This document shows, piece by piece, positions 24,048-32,593 of a stretch of DNA of 64,000 bases. How positions within the stretch are numbered: the stretch's first letter is position 1; each line of letters opens with the position of its first letter. Below the pieces are notes generated by a model. That model worked only from the letters and a program-made list of their open reading frames with translations. It made no database searches and had not been told where the DNA came from. The translations under genes and the position numbers were made by a program. The DNA lies in contig NZ_JAHLPN010000004.1 in assembly GCF_018917935.1 (NCBI RefSeq), positions 78,229 to 142,228 on the forward strand, read 5' to 3'. The stretch is from Kineothrix sp. MSJ-39. Lineage in GTDB: Bacteria; Bacillota; Clostridia; Lachnospirales; Lachnospiraceae.

Positions 24048-25130
24048 TTAAGCATTAGCCATCTGTGCAGCTACTTCTGCAGCGAAGTCTTCATTTTTCT
24101 TTTCCATACCTTCGCCAACTTCAAAACGAACAAATTTCTTGATTGCAAGATCTTTGTTTACAGAAGCAAGATATTTTGCTACAGACTGTTTTCCATCTTC
24201 TGCTTTTACATATGTCTGATCAAGCAGGCAGATCTCTTTCAGCTGCTTAGATACACGACCTTCTACAAGACCGTTGAAGATCTTATCAGCTACGATTGTT
24301 TCTTTATCAGCCATAGCGATCTCAGCAAGCTGTGCAGCAGCTTCCTTTGAAAGGAAGTTGAATAAATACTGCATATTAGATTTCTTTTCTTCGTAGATAG
24401 CTACATCTTCTGCTGACCATACACCAGCAACTGCTTTTTCGATCAGTTTGTTTAAGATCGGTTTTGGCAGAGATGCAGGATCATTTAATGCGCTGTCAAC
24501 TGTGATCTCACGAAGCTTTGCGACTTCTTCATCAGCCATATCAGCTCTGCTGATATACTGTGGGTTCATAGCTGCGATCTGCATTGCGATATTTGTAAGT
24601 GCTTCCTTAGCTGCATCATCAGATGCGCCAGTACCGGCAACTAATACACCGATTCTTCCGCCGCCGTGAAGGTAAGATGTTACAACATCTCCTGTTACCT
24701 TCTCAAAACGTCTGAAGGATAATTTTTCACCAATTGTTGCTGTCTTTTCAACTAAAGCATCTTTCAGTCCGTTCTCACCAAGAAGTGCTTCTACATCTTC
24801 GCCGTCCTTGCCACCGTTTAAAGATGAAGCAAGTGCCTGATCAGCGATAGACTGTACAAATTCCTGGAATACTGCGTTCTTTGCAACGAAGTCTGTTTCT
24901 GAGTTTACTTCTACAACAACTGCTGTATTACCGTTTGCTGCTGTACGTGTAATACCCTCTGCTGCGATACGGCTGGCTTTCTTCTCAGCCTTAGCTGCGC
25001 CGCTTTTTCTTAATACTTCAACTGCTGCATCCATATCTCCATCAGTTTCTGCAAGAGCTTTCTTACAGTCCATCATGCCTGCACCAGTCATTTCTCTTAA
25101 CTCTTTTACCATAGCTGCTGTGATAGCCAT
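24048..25130 (-). CDS. tsf: Elongation factor Ts
   Basis: The guanine-nucleotide exchange factor for EF-Tu. The start MAITAAMVKELREMTG has GGAGG eight nt upstream; a nearer-5' ATG (25145) overlaps that site and is rejected. The N-terminal UBA-like helix with MTGAGMMDCKKALAE, the TDFVAKN motif and SYLHGGGRIGVLV are diagnostic. The protein is 360 residues, longer than the ~290 of Bacillus, through extra sequence in the C-terminal half (about residues 190-290: NPQYISRADMADEEVAKLRE and on). It follows rpsB by 54 nt and ends before the repeat terminator. Confidence 0.96.
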   Translation of the reverse strand: MAITAAMVKELREMTGAGMMDCKKALAETDGDMDAAVEVLRKSGAAKAEKKASRIAAEGITRTAANGNTAVVVEVNSETDFVAKNAVFQEFVQSIADQALASSLNGGKDGEDVEALLGENGLKDALVEKTATIGEKLSFRRFEKVTGDVVTSYLHGGGRIGVLVAGTGASDDAAKEALTNIAMQIAAMNPQYISRADMADEEVAKLREITVDSALNDPASLPKPILNKLIEKAVAGVWSAEDVAIYEEKKSNMQYLFNFLSKEAAAQLAEIAMADKETIVADKIFNGLVEGRVSKQLKEICLLDQTYVKAEDGKQSVAKYLASVNKDLAIKKFVRFEVGEGMEKKNEDFAAEVAAQMANA

Positions 25131-25184
25131 TTTCGTGTCCTCCATTTATATTATGTTAGTCGTAATCTTACTTTCGGATACTGA

Positions 25185-25925
25185 TTATTCAGCATCTGCC
25201 TCTGCGGATTCTTCAGCTTCTGCCTGAGCAACTTCCTCAGCTGAACCCTGATTTGCTTCGATAACAGCATCTGCCATCTTGGAAACGATCAGTTTTACAG
25301 CACGGATAGCGTCATCGTTACCCGGGATAACGAAATCAAGTTCTTCAGGATCACAGTTTGTATCAGCGATACCGATCAGAGTGATTCCAAGAGCCTGTGC
25401 TTCCTGTACGCAGATTCTTTCCTTCTTAGGGTCAACAACAAAGATTGCATCCGGAATATGTTCCATCTCTTTGATACCGCCTAAGTTCTTCTCGAGTTTT
25501 TCCATTTCTTTCTTGATCTGGATTACTTCTTTTTTAGGAAGAACATCAAATGTACCGTCTTCTTCCATAGCTTCATATTTCTTTAATGTAGCGATACGTG
25601 TCTGGATTGTCTTGAAGTTTGTCAGCATACCGCCTAACCATCTCTCATTTACATAGTACATACCGCAACGCTCAGCTTCTGTCTTAACAGCTTCCTGTGC
25701 CTGCTTCTTTGTACCAACGAAAAGGATTGTACCACCTGCTGCAGCGATTTCAGATACTGCCTGATAAGCTTCGTCTACTTTACCTACAGATGTCTGCAGA
25801 TCGATAATGTGGATACCATTTCTCTCTGTGTAGATGTATGGAGCCATCTTAGGGTTCCATCTTCTTGTCTGATGTCCGAAATGAACACCTGCTTCTAATA
25901 ACTGTTTCATTGAAATAACGCTCAT
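25185..25925 (-). CDS. rpsB: 30S ribosomal protein S2
   Basis: The 246-residue S2 shows [20 protein letters not shown] at the N-terminus, [49 protein letters not shown], and [19 protein letters not shown]. The last ~25 residues are an acidic Ala/Glu tail ([18 protein letters not shown]). It is the first gene of a two-gene unit with tsf and is preceded by a long structured leader. GGAGG lies before the ATG. Confidence 0.97.
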   Translation of the reverse strand: MSVISMKQLLEAGVHFGHQTRRWNPKMAPYIYTERNGIHIIDLQTSVGKVDEAYQAVSEIAAAGGTILFVGTKKQAQEAVKTEAERCGMYYVNERWLGGMLTNFKTIQTRIATLKKYEAMEEDGTFDVLPKKEVIQIKKEMEKLEKNLGGIKEMEHIPDAIFVVDPKKERICVQEAQALGITLIGIADTNCDPEELDFVIPGNDDAIRAVKLIVSKMADAVIEANQGSAEEVAQAEAEESAEADAE

Positions 25926-26100
25926 GTCTTTACCTCCATTTGGTTTTTTTGCTTCCGCATGCTTCTTCTTTTACAGTCATTCTTCCCGGGCGTTATACGG
26001 GATGTGCGCTGCACAAAGTAATAAAATGCATTTATTACCCAGAAAACCAACTGAAAATCTGCATACGTGTTTTCTAGTCACAACGAATAGAGTTTAACAT
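25926..26100 (-). promoter_or_regulatory. Structured 5' leader of rpsB-tsf
   Basis: The ~175 nt between the upstream terminator and rpsB contain no gene. They hold several stem candidates on the minus strand, for example AGAAAAC ... GTTTTCT and GTAATAAA-tgcat-TTTATTAC. Ribosomal-protein leaders often bind their own product, so an S2-type autoregulatory leader is possible, but no known motif could be matched by eye. Confidence 0.35.
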
Positions 26101-26128
26101 AAAAAATCCCTTACTGCAAGGGATTTTT
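26101..26128 (-). terminator. Intrinsic terminator at the end of the fla/che unit
   Basis: AAATCCCTT (26104-26112) pairs with AAGGGATTT (26118-26126) around a 5-nt loop. On the minus strand the stem is followed by a T-run (TTTTTTATG). It lies 24 nt past the stop of the MltG-N-like gene and separates the flagellar transcript from rpsB. Confidence 0.85.
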
Positions 26129-26151
26129 CGTATTTTGTGAAATTGTGAATT

Positions 26152-26913
26152 CTACCTCGTTGTCAGAATCTTTGCGATCTCCGCCTCGCCGGAACCTGCC
26201 GGAATTGTCTTGACACCCGTGCAGATCTTCTTATCATAACCATTTTGGCAGAGATATTTGTCATAGGCGGCTGCATCGCTGACCAGTCCTGCCTCATACA
26301 GCTTTCTGGCTACCGTATCGGAGCCGTCGCCGCTGCTGACTGTGATCTGCTTGCTGCCTGCAGCTTGTGTATCTGTGTCTGCTATACTGCTGCCCGCTGC
26401 GTCTGTCTGTTCTGTATCACCTGCAGCGCTTTCGTCCTGTTCATCCGCCGAACTTTCATCTGCTGTGCTTTCCGCCGTACTGTCCGCATCTGCACTGCCG
26501 TCTGTCTGCCCGGTCTTTGTTTCCGTACGTTCTGCCGCATCCGGATCTTCATGATAAATGTCCTGCTGCAGGCTGTCTGTCATTCCTGCTTCAGCAGCAT
26601 CTGTATTTCCCACTTCCCTGTCGAGCAGTGGATTTTCTGTTTTTTCTTCTGCTGCCAGTTGATTTGCCAGAGAAGTTTCTTCCTTCACCTGATCGGACAG
26701 CTCAGTCGATTTTGTATCTTCCGCAGCATTCTCTGACACTGTATCTGCCAGCACATCACTGCTGTATTTCATTTCCATGCCAAGTGCTTCGGCGCGTTCT
26801 ATGATCTGTTCATCTGTCAGACGCTCTGTTTTGCCATGTATTGTCAGTGCCATAAGGATCGCTGTCACAAAAATGCCAATGCCGAGCCCCCGCATATAAT
26901 ATCGTAATTTCAT
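26152..26913 (-). CDS. Membrane-anchored protein with MltG/YceG-like N-domain only
   Basis: The 253-residue protein has an N-terminal membrane helix (about residues 9-24), a long Asp/Glu/Thr/Ala-rich disordered middle (about 65-185) and a C-terminal ~65-residue module: QITVSSGDGSDTVARKLYEA, GLVSDAAAYDKYLCQNGYD, then TIPAGSGEAEIAKILT. The last matches the LysM-like N-domain of the endolytic transglycosylase MltG, but the catalytic domain with its Glu is absent. It may bind or sense peptidoglycan rather than cut it (inference). It begins 2 nt after the SwrB-like gene and is the last gene before the terminator. Confidence 0.7.
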   Translation of the reverse strand: MKLRYYMRGLGIGIFVTAILMALTIHGKTERLTDEQIIERAEALGMEMKYSSDVLADTVSENAAEDTKSTELSDQVKEETSLANQLAAEEKTENPLLDREVGNTDAAEAGMTDSLQQDIYHEDPDAAERTETKTGQTDGSADADSTAESTADESSADEQDESAAGDTEQTDAAGSSIADTDTQAAGSKQITVSSGDGSDTVARKLYEAGLVSDAAAYDKYLCQNGYDKKICTGVKTIPAGSGEAEIAKILTTR

Positions 26914-26915
26914 CC

Positions 26916-27911
26916 CTACATCTCCTTAAACAAGTCAATGATCAGTTTTACTTCGCCGACGCCGAGCCCAAGCTCTTTTGCGATCGCCACATTGCTTTTT
27001 CCCTGTTTATGAAGCGCGAGTACGCGTTCGTTTTTATTGCTGCTGTCTGTAATCGGCTGCAGAGAAAGTGCAATATCGCCGTTTTCCAGTGTCTGCTGCT
27101 TTGTCTTTGCTTCTGCTTTTGCCTTCGCAACCTTTTTCGGTTTATTTTCTGCCGTTTTTGCTTTTTCCGCAGGCTTAGCTGCCGGTTTTACCGCAATTTT
27201 CTCCTCAGTCTTCACTGCCGGTTCTGCCGGCTTTTCAGCTTTTTCTTCTGCCGTAGCTGCTTTTTTCTCCTTTGGGATCACAGGGCTCTGTGCAATTGCC
27301 TTTTTAACAACAGACTCCGCCGCTTTATCCATCTCATGCAGGCTGTCCTCCCTGCGTTTCAGCTTTTCAATCCCGGAAAGACTGATCGGCTCAAAATTTT
27401 CCTCCACAATCGGTTCACCCGTTCTCGCATCTTCCATCACAGGTTCAACCGGGACATCCGGATCGATTTCAGGCTCTGCCGCCCGTGCAGCATCCAGCTC
27501 ACTCACCTTGGCATTTGCTTCCTTCACCGCCATAGATACTTCTGTTGCCGTTTCTTTCAAATTTTCATGCTTGTTATTGAGCATGTCATATAAAAACATG
27601 ACTTCTTCATGGTTTTTATGGATATCTTCCAGAACAGTCTGTGCATACTCTGAAACTGCTGTCATCTTTTCATTCGTCAGGCGTTCCAGCCCCCGCTCTG
27701 TTTTTTCCATGGAATAATGAATGGTTTCATCCACAGCGTCTGTTACCTGTGAGCGTACATTTTTCATTTCCTCCTGCAAAAGTTCCTGCAGTTTTTCCTG
27801 TGTCAGTTGTCTGTCTGCTGCGTCCAGTTCACTTTTGCTTTCCGGTACGATAAAACTTGCAATAAAAATAACCGCACCTAATATCAGAAGCAAAATCTCC
27901 AATGTTGTCAT
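26916..27911 (-). CDS. SwrB-like / DUF6115 membrane protein with C-terminal HTH
   Basis: The 331-residue protein starts with a membrane helix (TLEILLLILGAVIFIASFIV), has a long coiled coil (about residues 30-145), a Lys/Ala/Pro-rich low-complexity spacer and a C-terminal helix-turn-helix of the DUF6115 kind (ERVLALHKQGKSNVAIAKEL, GLGVGEVKLIIDLFKEM). The architecture and position (end of the fla/che locus, after the sigma-28 gene and before rpsB) match SwrB of Bacillus, which promotes flagellar basal-body completion. Sequence similarity beyond that is not provable by eye, so the name is by position and layout. Confidence 0.65.
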   Translation of the reverse strand: MTTLEILLLILGAVIFIASFIVPESKSELDAADRQLTQEKLQELLQEEMKNVRSQVTDAVDETIHYSMEKTERGLERLTNEKMTAVSEYAQTVLEDIHKNHEEVMFLYDMLNNKHENLKETATEVSMAVKEANAKVSELDAARAAEPEIDPDVPVEPVMEDARTGEPIVEENFEPISLSGIEKLKRREDSLHEMDKAAESVVKKAIAQSPVIPKEKKAATAEEKAEKPAEPAVKTEEKIAVKPAAKPAEKAKTAENKPKKVAKAKAEAKTKQQTLENGDIALSLQPITDSSNKNERVLALHKQGKSNVAIAKELGLGVGEVKLIIDLFKEM

Positions 27912-27939
27912 AGTATCTTCCTCTTTTCATATGCCAGTA

Positions 27940-28263
27940 TCAAATCGAACAGTCAAAATGAGAAATACTGTTCTTTCCCTTAATGACTCTTCCTTCCGGT
28001 GGAATCTCGTTTTTCTTTCTTCTGCGTCCACCATCTCCGAAATATTCATTCTTCCCTTTTTCACTCGCATCCTGACGTCTCTGTCTTGTATCCGTTTCTT
28101 CCGAACGTCTGACCTGACCTGCCTGCTTTTTTTCTGCCTTTTCCATCTGATTCTGAAAGGCTGCCTGCTCGGTCATCGGTCTGATATCTTCATTCTGCTT
28201 GATCGCAGAAATATCCTGTGCACGTCCTACCATCATATTCAGTTCGATCGGTCCCAGTGCCAT
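27940..28263 (-). CDS. Unknown 107-residue protein of the fla/che locus
   Basis: A small, highly charged protein: an N-terminal ordered-looking segment (MALGPIELNMMVGRAQDISA) followed by Gln/Lys/Glu/Arg-rich sequence and a C-terminal basic cluster (GGRRRKKNEIPPEGRVIKGK). No membrane segment or signal peptide. The gene sits between fapA (13-nt gap) and the SwrB-like gene (28-nt gap) with a GGAGG-type site, so it is expressed with the flagellar genes. No function can be assigned. Confidence 0.75.
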   Translation of the reverse strand: MALGPIELNMMVGRAQDISAIKQNEDIRPMTEQAAFQNQMEKAEKKQAGQVRRSEETDTRQRRQDASEKGKNEYFGDGGRRRKKNEIPPEGRVIKGKNSISHFDCSI

Positions 28264-28276
28264 AACGATTCCTCCT

Positions 28277-29869
28277 TTACAGTGCGGTGTACTTCACTTC
28301 ACCGCCGATCAGGGCAAAACGGCAAAACTGTACTTTGCTCTTTAACGTCATGGAATCATCCCCGATCACAACCTTTGTCCCCGGATATGCAGTATCCCGC
28401 ACGCAGACACAGGCCTCTGTCTTCTGTCCCAGCAAAACTTCCAGTTCATCAAATTCCGCATTGTCTTCCGCCAGCTGTTTTTCCATCTGCTGACTGGCAG
28501 CAAGCAATGTCTGTACATATTTCATCTGCTCCGGCGAAAGTTTAGCACCACTTTTGATTTTTGCCGCTGCACCTGTCAGAGTTGTCTTTACCGTTGTATA
28601 TTTTTTCTGTAATTCTACAAGTTCTTTCTGCAGCACCACATATCTTGCCTTCTGCTCCGGATTGACACCAACCTCTACCACTGTGTCCGCTCCAAGCTCT
28701 GATCCAAGCGTTTTACAGGATATCTTGACGGTTGCCCGTACAATGCCGCCTGCAATAAATCCTTTTCTGCCATCTACGGTTACCTCTGTTTTTGCACTTA
28801 CCTTACTGTGCATCAGAGAATCCGCTTCTACATAAGTTCCGGCTTCGATCACCGCATTTTCCACAAATTTGGCAACTACTCTGCCACCTGCCAGAAGCTT
28901 GCCGCGTCCCATACCGTTCATCCCGCGCTCAATGATAATATCACCGCCCGCCTGGATTGTGGCACCTTCCACCACGCCTTTGACCTGTACGTTTTCCGCT
29001 GCGGTCACGGAAAAACCTGCCTGTACGTTGCCGTTTACGATCACACTGCCCTCAGAAGTAATATTTCCGGTAGCAGGGCCAACATTCTCCACTTCATAAA
29101 TATTGGAAACAAACACCTGATCACCTGACAGGACTACGTGCCCGTTGATATCGGAATATAACTCCAGTCTGTCTTCCGATATCGTTATATTTCTGCCAAA
29201 ACGGAGTGTCAGATGTTTGACATCCCGCGGTCTGATCCGCTCTCCCAGCACATTGCAGCCTTCCTCCCCTTTATCCTCGGGATGAAGTCTTGCCAGAAGA
29301 TCTCCCTTTTTGCAGTGATTCATTGTATTCAGATTAAAAAAATCAACCGAGCCGTCTTCCCGTCTCGTCGGCTTTGCCTGTAGATCTGTTTCAAAGAAAT
29401 ACTCGATCCACGCATTCTCGCCGTGTCTCGGTTCTTTTCCCCTTGCTACCACAATATCCGTGCAGTAAGTTCTGTCTTTGAGGAATGCATCGATTGCTGC
29501 TTCATCAATTCCAAATCTGACCTGCCTTGCATAAAGATCCTTTAAGATCTCATCCTTTGTCATCAGGCTGCCAGCACTGCTTGGTGCGATAAACCGCGCT
29601 GTCACAGTCATTTTATCCTCTGACATGCGGAAAAAACACATTTCGTTTTCCTGATAAGAACGCATGCCACAGAGCGGGATCTGTACAGGCTTATCTTTCA
29701 GCCTTCCGATTGTCTGATAGATCAGTTTGATGTCATAATCCGAAATTCCTTTCAGCTGCAGATACGCCGCAATCTCGTCAATACTGAGCGGACTGCCTCC
29801 GTTTGTCTGCGGGATCAGTTCGATTGCTGTTCCTGTCTGTGATATGATCAATCGAAAATATGCGTTCAT
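28277..29869 (-). CDS. fapA: FapA-family (DUF342) protein
   Basis: The 530-residue protein has the FapA layout: an N-terminal domain with a helical HTH-like part (about 1-150), the central beta-helix with many G/N turns (TGNITSEGSVIVNGNVQAGF, VQVKGVVEGATIQAGGDIII, GMNGMGRGKLLAGGRVVAKF) and a C-terminal coiled coil (QKARYVVLQKELVELQKKYT). FapA/DUF342 proteins are polymerisation- or localisation-associated and occur in flagellar and cell-pole contexts in Firmicutes and Vibrio. It lies directly after the sigma-28 gene (21-nt gap). The beta-helix is a distant relative of that of bactofilin at 1.3-2.4 kb. Confidence 0.88.
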   Translation of the reverse strand: MNAYFRLIISQTGTAIELIPQTNGGSPLSIDEIAAYLQLKGISDYDIKLIYQTIGRLKDKPVQIPLCGMRSYQENEMCFFRMSEDKMTVTARFIAPSSAGSLMTKDEILKDLYARQVRFGIDEAAIDAFLKDRTYCTDIVVARGKEPRHGENAWIEYFFETDLQAKPTRREDGSVDFFNLNTMNHCKKGDLLARLHPEDKGEEGCNVLGERIRPRDVKHLTLRFGRNITISEDRLELYSDINGHVVLSGDQVFVSNIYEVENVGPATGNITSEGSVIVNGNVQAGFSVTAAENVQVKGVVEGATIQAGGDIIIERGMNGMGRGKLLAGGRVVAKFVENAVIEAGTYVEADSLMHSKVSAKTEVTVDGRKGFIAGGIVRATVKISCKTLGSELGADTVVEVGVNPEQKARYVVLQKELVELQKKYTTVKTTLTGAAAKIKSGAKLSPEQMKYVQTLLAASQQMEKQLAEDNAEFDELEVLLGQKTEACVCVRDTAYPGTKVVIGDDSMTLKSKVQFCRFALIGGEVKYTAL

Positions 29870-29890
29870 ATAAGCCCCCTTTCTCCCGGA

Positions 29891-30664
29891 CTACACGGTT
29901 TCATGCAAAATTCCCATATAATTTCCAAGCTTTTTCTTCATCTTGGAAAGTCCCTTCGTATGTAACTGGGAAACACGCGATTCCGATACTTCCAATATAT
30001 TGCTGATTTCTTTCAAAGTCAGATCTTCATAATAATAAAGAAGAATGACTTTCTTTTCTTTCTCTGTCAGAAGTTCCAGTGCATCTGCCAGCTTTGCTTT
30101 CAGCTCCTGCTGCTCTATCACGGATTCCGGCTGTGCAAAATGTCTGGAAACCTGTCTGCCGTCGCCTGAAATATCACTTCCCTGCTCCAGATATTCATTC
30201 AGGGAAACAATCCCCGTGATCTTCATACTGGATTGCCAGTCCGTATATTCTTCCTGCGTTATGCCCAGTCCCTGTGCAATCTCTTCATCAGTTGCTTCTC
30301 TGCCCTTTTCCAGTTCGACCTGACGCATCACACCTTCGATCTGTTTCTGTTTTTTTCGTATCGTACGGGGAATCCAGTCCATTTTCCGGATCTGATCCAG
30401 AATTGCCCCCCTGATACGAAGACTCGCATACGTTTCAAATTTCACATCTTTTAAAGAATCGAATTTATCTATTGCATCGATCAGTCCAAAGATCCCATAA
30501 CTTACCAGTTCTTCATATTCCACATTGCTGCCAAGATACATATGAAGCCTGCCTGCTACCACCTTTACAAGTGGGGCATATTCCAGAATGATCTTCTCCC
30601 GGATGCCCGGATCCTTTGTTCTCGCATAATCCACCCAGAGACGCTTTCTTGCCGCTTCCTCCAT
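29891..30664 (-). CDS. fliA: Flagellar sigma factor (sigma-28/FliA/SigD)
   Basis: The 257-residue protein has region 2 (LVKVVAGRLHMYLGSNVEYE, ELVSYGIFGLIDAIDKFD, FETYASLRIRGAILDQIRKM, WIPRTIRKK), region 3 and the region 4 HTH (VILLYYYEDLTLKEISNIL, EVSESRVSQLHTKGLSKMKK), all typical of FliA/WhiG sigma factors. It directs RNA polymerase to late flagellar and chemotaxis promoters. It follows the small membrane-protein gene by 16 nt and precedes fapA. The Bacillus name for this position is sigD. Confidence 0.95.
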   Translation of the reverse strand: MEEAARKRLWVDYARTKDPGIREKIILEYAPLVKVVAGRLHMYLGSNVEYEELVSYGIFGLIDAIDKFDSLKDVKFETYASLRIRGAILDQIRKMDWIPRTIRKKQKQIEGVMRQVELEKGREATDEEIAQGLGITQEEYTDWQSSMKITGIVSLNEYLEQGSDISGDGRQVSRHFAQPESVIEQQELKAKLADALELLTEKEKKVILLYYYEDLTLKEISNILEVSESRVSQLHTKGLSKMKKKLGNYMGILHETV

Positions 30665-30680
30665 AGATTACCCTCCTTGG

Positions 30681-30968
30681 CTACTGTTTCTCAATCACAG
30701 CGCCATCCTCACTTTGCTGTTTTTCTTCCTGCTGTCCTGTCTCCTGTGCAGCTGCATCCTCCTGCTGCTGTGCTTCCTTCTTCTCCTGCTGCATGCCAAA
30801 TTTGTCAAGCATCAGCCTGATCACACAGCCAAGCACATAAAAAACTGCAAAAACAAGAAGAAGCACCCAGGACATCGTATACAGATCATAATGCATCCAA
30901 AACATGACAATGCTTGCCACCAGTCCTGCTGTCAGCATAACAAGCGCTGGTATATTTCTGGTATTCAT
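30681..30968 (-). CDS. Small two-helix membrane protein of the fla/che locus
   Basis: The 95-residue product has two hydrophobic helices (about residues 7-27 and 31-54) and a Gln/Glu-rich cytoplasmic tail (QQEKKEAQQQEDAAAQ). It overlaps the end of cheD by 4 nt (ATGA-type coupling) and precedes the sigma-28 gene. No family was recognised; small membrane proteins sit at this position in several clostridial loci. A role in flagellar regulation is possible but unsupported. Confidence 0.7.
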   Translation of the reverse strand: MNTRNIPALVMLTAGLVASIVMFWMHYDLYTMSWVLLLVFAVFYVLGCVIRLMLDKFGMQQEKKEAQQQEDAAAQETGQQEEKQQSEDGAVIEKQ

Positions 30969-31450
30969 ATTGTGTATGTTTCCTTTCCAACTGCCTTGAT
31001 CTGAAATTCACCCGTTTCCGGGTAAAAAATAACGGTTCTACCGAAATTCTTTCCTGTATCTTCCGCCAGAATCGGTATGTTCAGCTGTTTCAGCTTTGCT
31101 TTCGTTGCTTCCACATTTCTCTCACCCACGCGTACCATACTGGATTTGTTCTGGAATGCAAACATTTGTGCTCCACCGGCTATCTTTGCAACCAGCCTCG
31201 ATCTGTTGCCACCCGCTGCCACAATCCGTCTGACCAGTTCCTCAATTCCCGTATCAGCGAATTTGGGGATGTTGGAATTGTCTTTGATCTGCGTACTGTC
31301 AGGCAGCATAATATGGGCAAGACCTCCAATACCTGTTACCGGATCCCGCAGTGCGATTCCTACACAGGATCCCAGTCCCAGAGTCGTAATGCCGTCCGGA
31401 CTGATACAGATATTCAGATCTGCCATTCCCACTTTTATTATCTCACTCAT
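30965..31450 (-). CDS. cheD: Chemoreceptor glutamine deamidase CheD
   Basis: The 161-residue protein shows TTLGLGSCVGIALRDP with the catalytic Cys, GLAHIMLPDS with the catalytic His, VAKIAGGAQMF, and the NVEATKAKLKQLNIPI segment, all diagnostic for CheD. It deamidates glutamines in chemoreceptors and is antagonised or stimulated through CheC, which lies immediately upstream (24-nt gap). No CheR or chemoreceptor gene is seen in the window. Confidence 0.95.
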   Translation of the reverse strand: MSEIIKVGMADLNICISPDGITTLGLGSCVGIALRDPVTGIGGLAHIMLPDSTQIKDNSNIPKFADTGIEELVRRIVAAGGNRSRLVAKIAGGAQMFAFQNKSSMVRVGERNVEATKAKLKQLNIPILAEDTGKNFGRTVIFYPETGEFQIKAVGKETYTI

Positions 31451-31474
31451 TCCATTACCCTGTTACACTTTCTA

Positions 31475-32092
31475 CTAATTACATCCCAAAGATGCCATGA
31501 TCTTATCATAAGATTCCAGATCAGGCACAAGAATAAAAAAGCCGTCCAGCAATTTATCATCCGTAAACTGTGTCTGGATCAACAGGATCCTGTCACCCAG
31601 TGCCCCAAATTCTATCGCCGGAACACTTAAGATCGCTCCCGCCATATCAATGCTCAGATCGGGAACCGATGGGATGATCTTCATATTAGTCAGCATGGAT
31701 AAGGAATTCAGATACGCGCCCGTAATAATATTACCGATCTCTTTCAGTGCAGAAAGTTCCATTTCCGAAAACTCCCCGCTGGCCGGTCCGGATACGCCCA
31801 TCAGCTTATTCACAAGATCATGAGCCGCATCTTCCTTCAAAAGGAACATGATACTTCCGGTAATATCACCTTCCACCAGAAGGTAAACACCTGCCATGAT
31901 CTGCTCCTCACCGCCCATCACCGCACCAACCTCCTGAAATTCCAGAAGTTTGACCTGCGGAACCTTCATATCCACCTTGCAGCCAAGCATCTGTGCCAAT
32001 GCAGTCGTTGCATTACCGGCACCGATATTGCCCAGTTCTTTTAAGATGTCAAAATATTGCTGGGATACATGATTTAAATCAAATTTACTCAT
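31475..32092 (-). CDS. cheC: CheY-P phosphatase CheC
   Basis: Start MSKFDLNHVSQQYFDIL, with AAAGGGGGG five nt before ATG, gives 205 residues, the CheC length; a longer upstream frame is rejected. Two copies of the phosphatase active-site motif are present: KELGNIGAGNAT and ALKEIGNIITGAYLNSL. CheC dephosphorylates CheY-P and regulates CheD. The FliY protein at 44.5 kb shares the same fold, so the system follows the Bacillus-type CheC/CheD/FliY arrangement. Confidence 0.94.
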   Translation of the reverse strand: MSKFDLNHVSQQYFDILKELGNIGAGNATTALAQMLGCKVDMKVPQVKLLEFQEVGAVMGGEEQIMAGVYLLVEGDITGSIMFLLKEDAAHDLVNKLMGVSGPASGEFSEMELSALKEIGNIITGAYLNSLSMLTNMKIIPSVPDLSIDMAGAILSVPAIEFGALGDRILLIQTQFTDDKLLDGFFILVPDLESYDKIMASLGCN

Positions 32093-32123
32093 ATATACCC
32101 CCCCTTTTCTAAATGTAATGCGT

Positions 32124-32582
32124 TTATTGTCCGTCTTTATCTGTAAATGTTGCATTGACATCCAGCAGGGAGATCAGTCTGTCTCTGTCCTTACCGACTC
32201 CGTTGATAAAGTTTGCTTTTGTGTCCTTGGAATCATAAGCAACCTTTTCAATCTGGGAATGCTCCAGTGTTACCACTTCTTCTACCGCATCCACTAAAAC
32301 ACCGATACTGTCTCCGCTTTCCAGTTTGATAATGATGATACGTGTTGCTTTTGTAATTTCATCATCGGCAAGTCCCATTTTCAGCCGCAGGCTGATGACC
32401 GGAATGATCTCACCGCGCAGGTTAATCACACCCTTTATGTAGCTCTGCACCTTTGGCACACGTGTAATACGCTGCATCCGGACAATATTATCTACATATT
32501 TGATATCGATACCGAACTGCTCATCTCCATAACGGACTACGATGAACTGTGTTGTCATATACTGCTCTTTTAATTCGTCCAT
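32124..32582 (-). CDS. cheW: Chemotaxis adaptor CheW
   Basis: The 152-residue single CheW domain (QFIVVRYGDEQFGIDIKYVD, VPKVQSYIKGVINLRGEIIP, IIIIKLESGDSIGVLVDAV) couples chemoreceptors to the CheA kinase. It is 11 nt downstream of cheA and 31 nt upstream of cheC. An AGGAGG-like site (AGGAGGGGCAGT) precedes the ATG. Nothing unusual. Confidence 0.95.
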   Translation of the reverse strand: MDELKEQYMTTQFIVVRYGDEQFGIDIKYVDNIVRMQRITRVPKVQSYIKGVINLRGEIIPVISLRLKMGLADDEITKATRIIIIKLESGDSIGVLVDAVEEVVTLEHSQIEKVAYDSKDTKANFINGVGKDRDRLISLLDVNATFTDKDGQ

Positions 32583-32593
32583 ACTGCCCCTCC

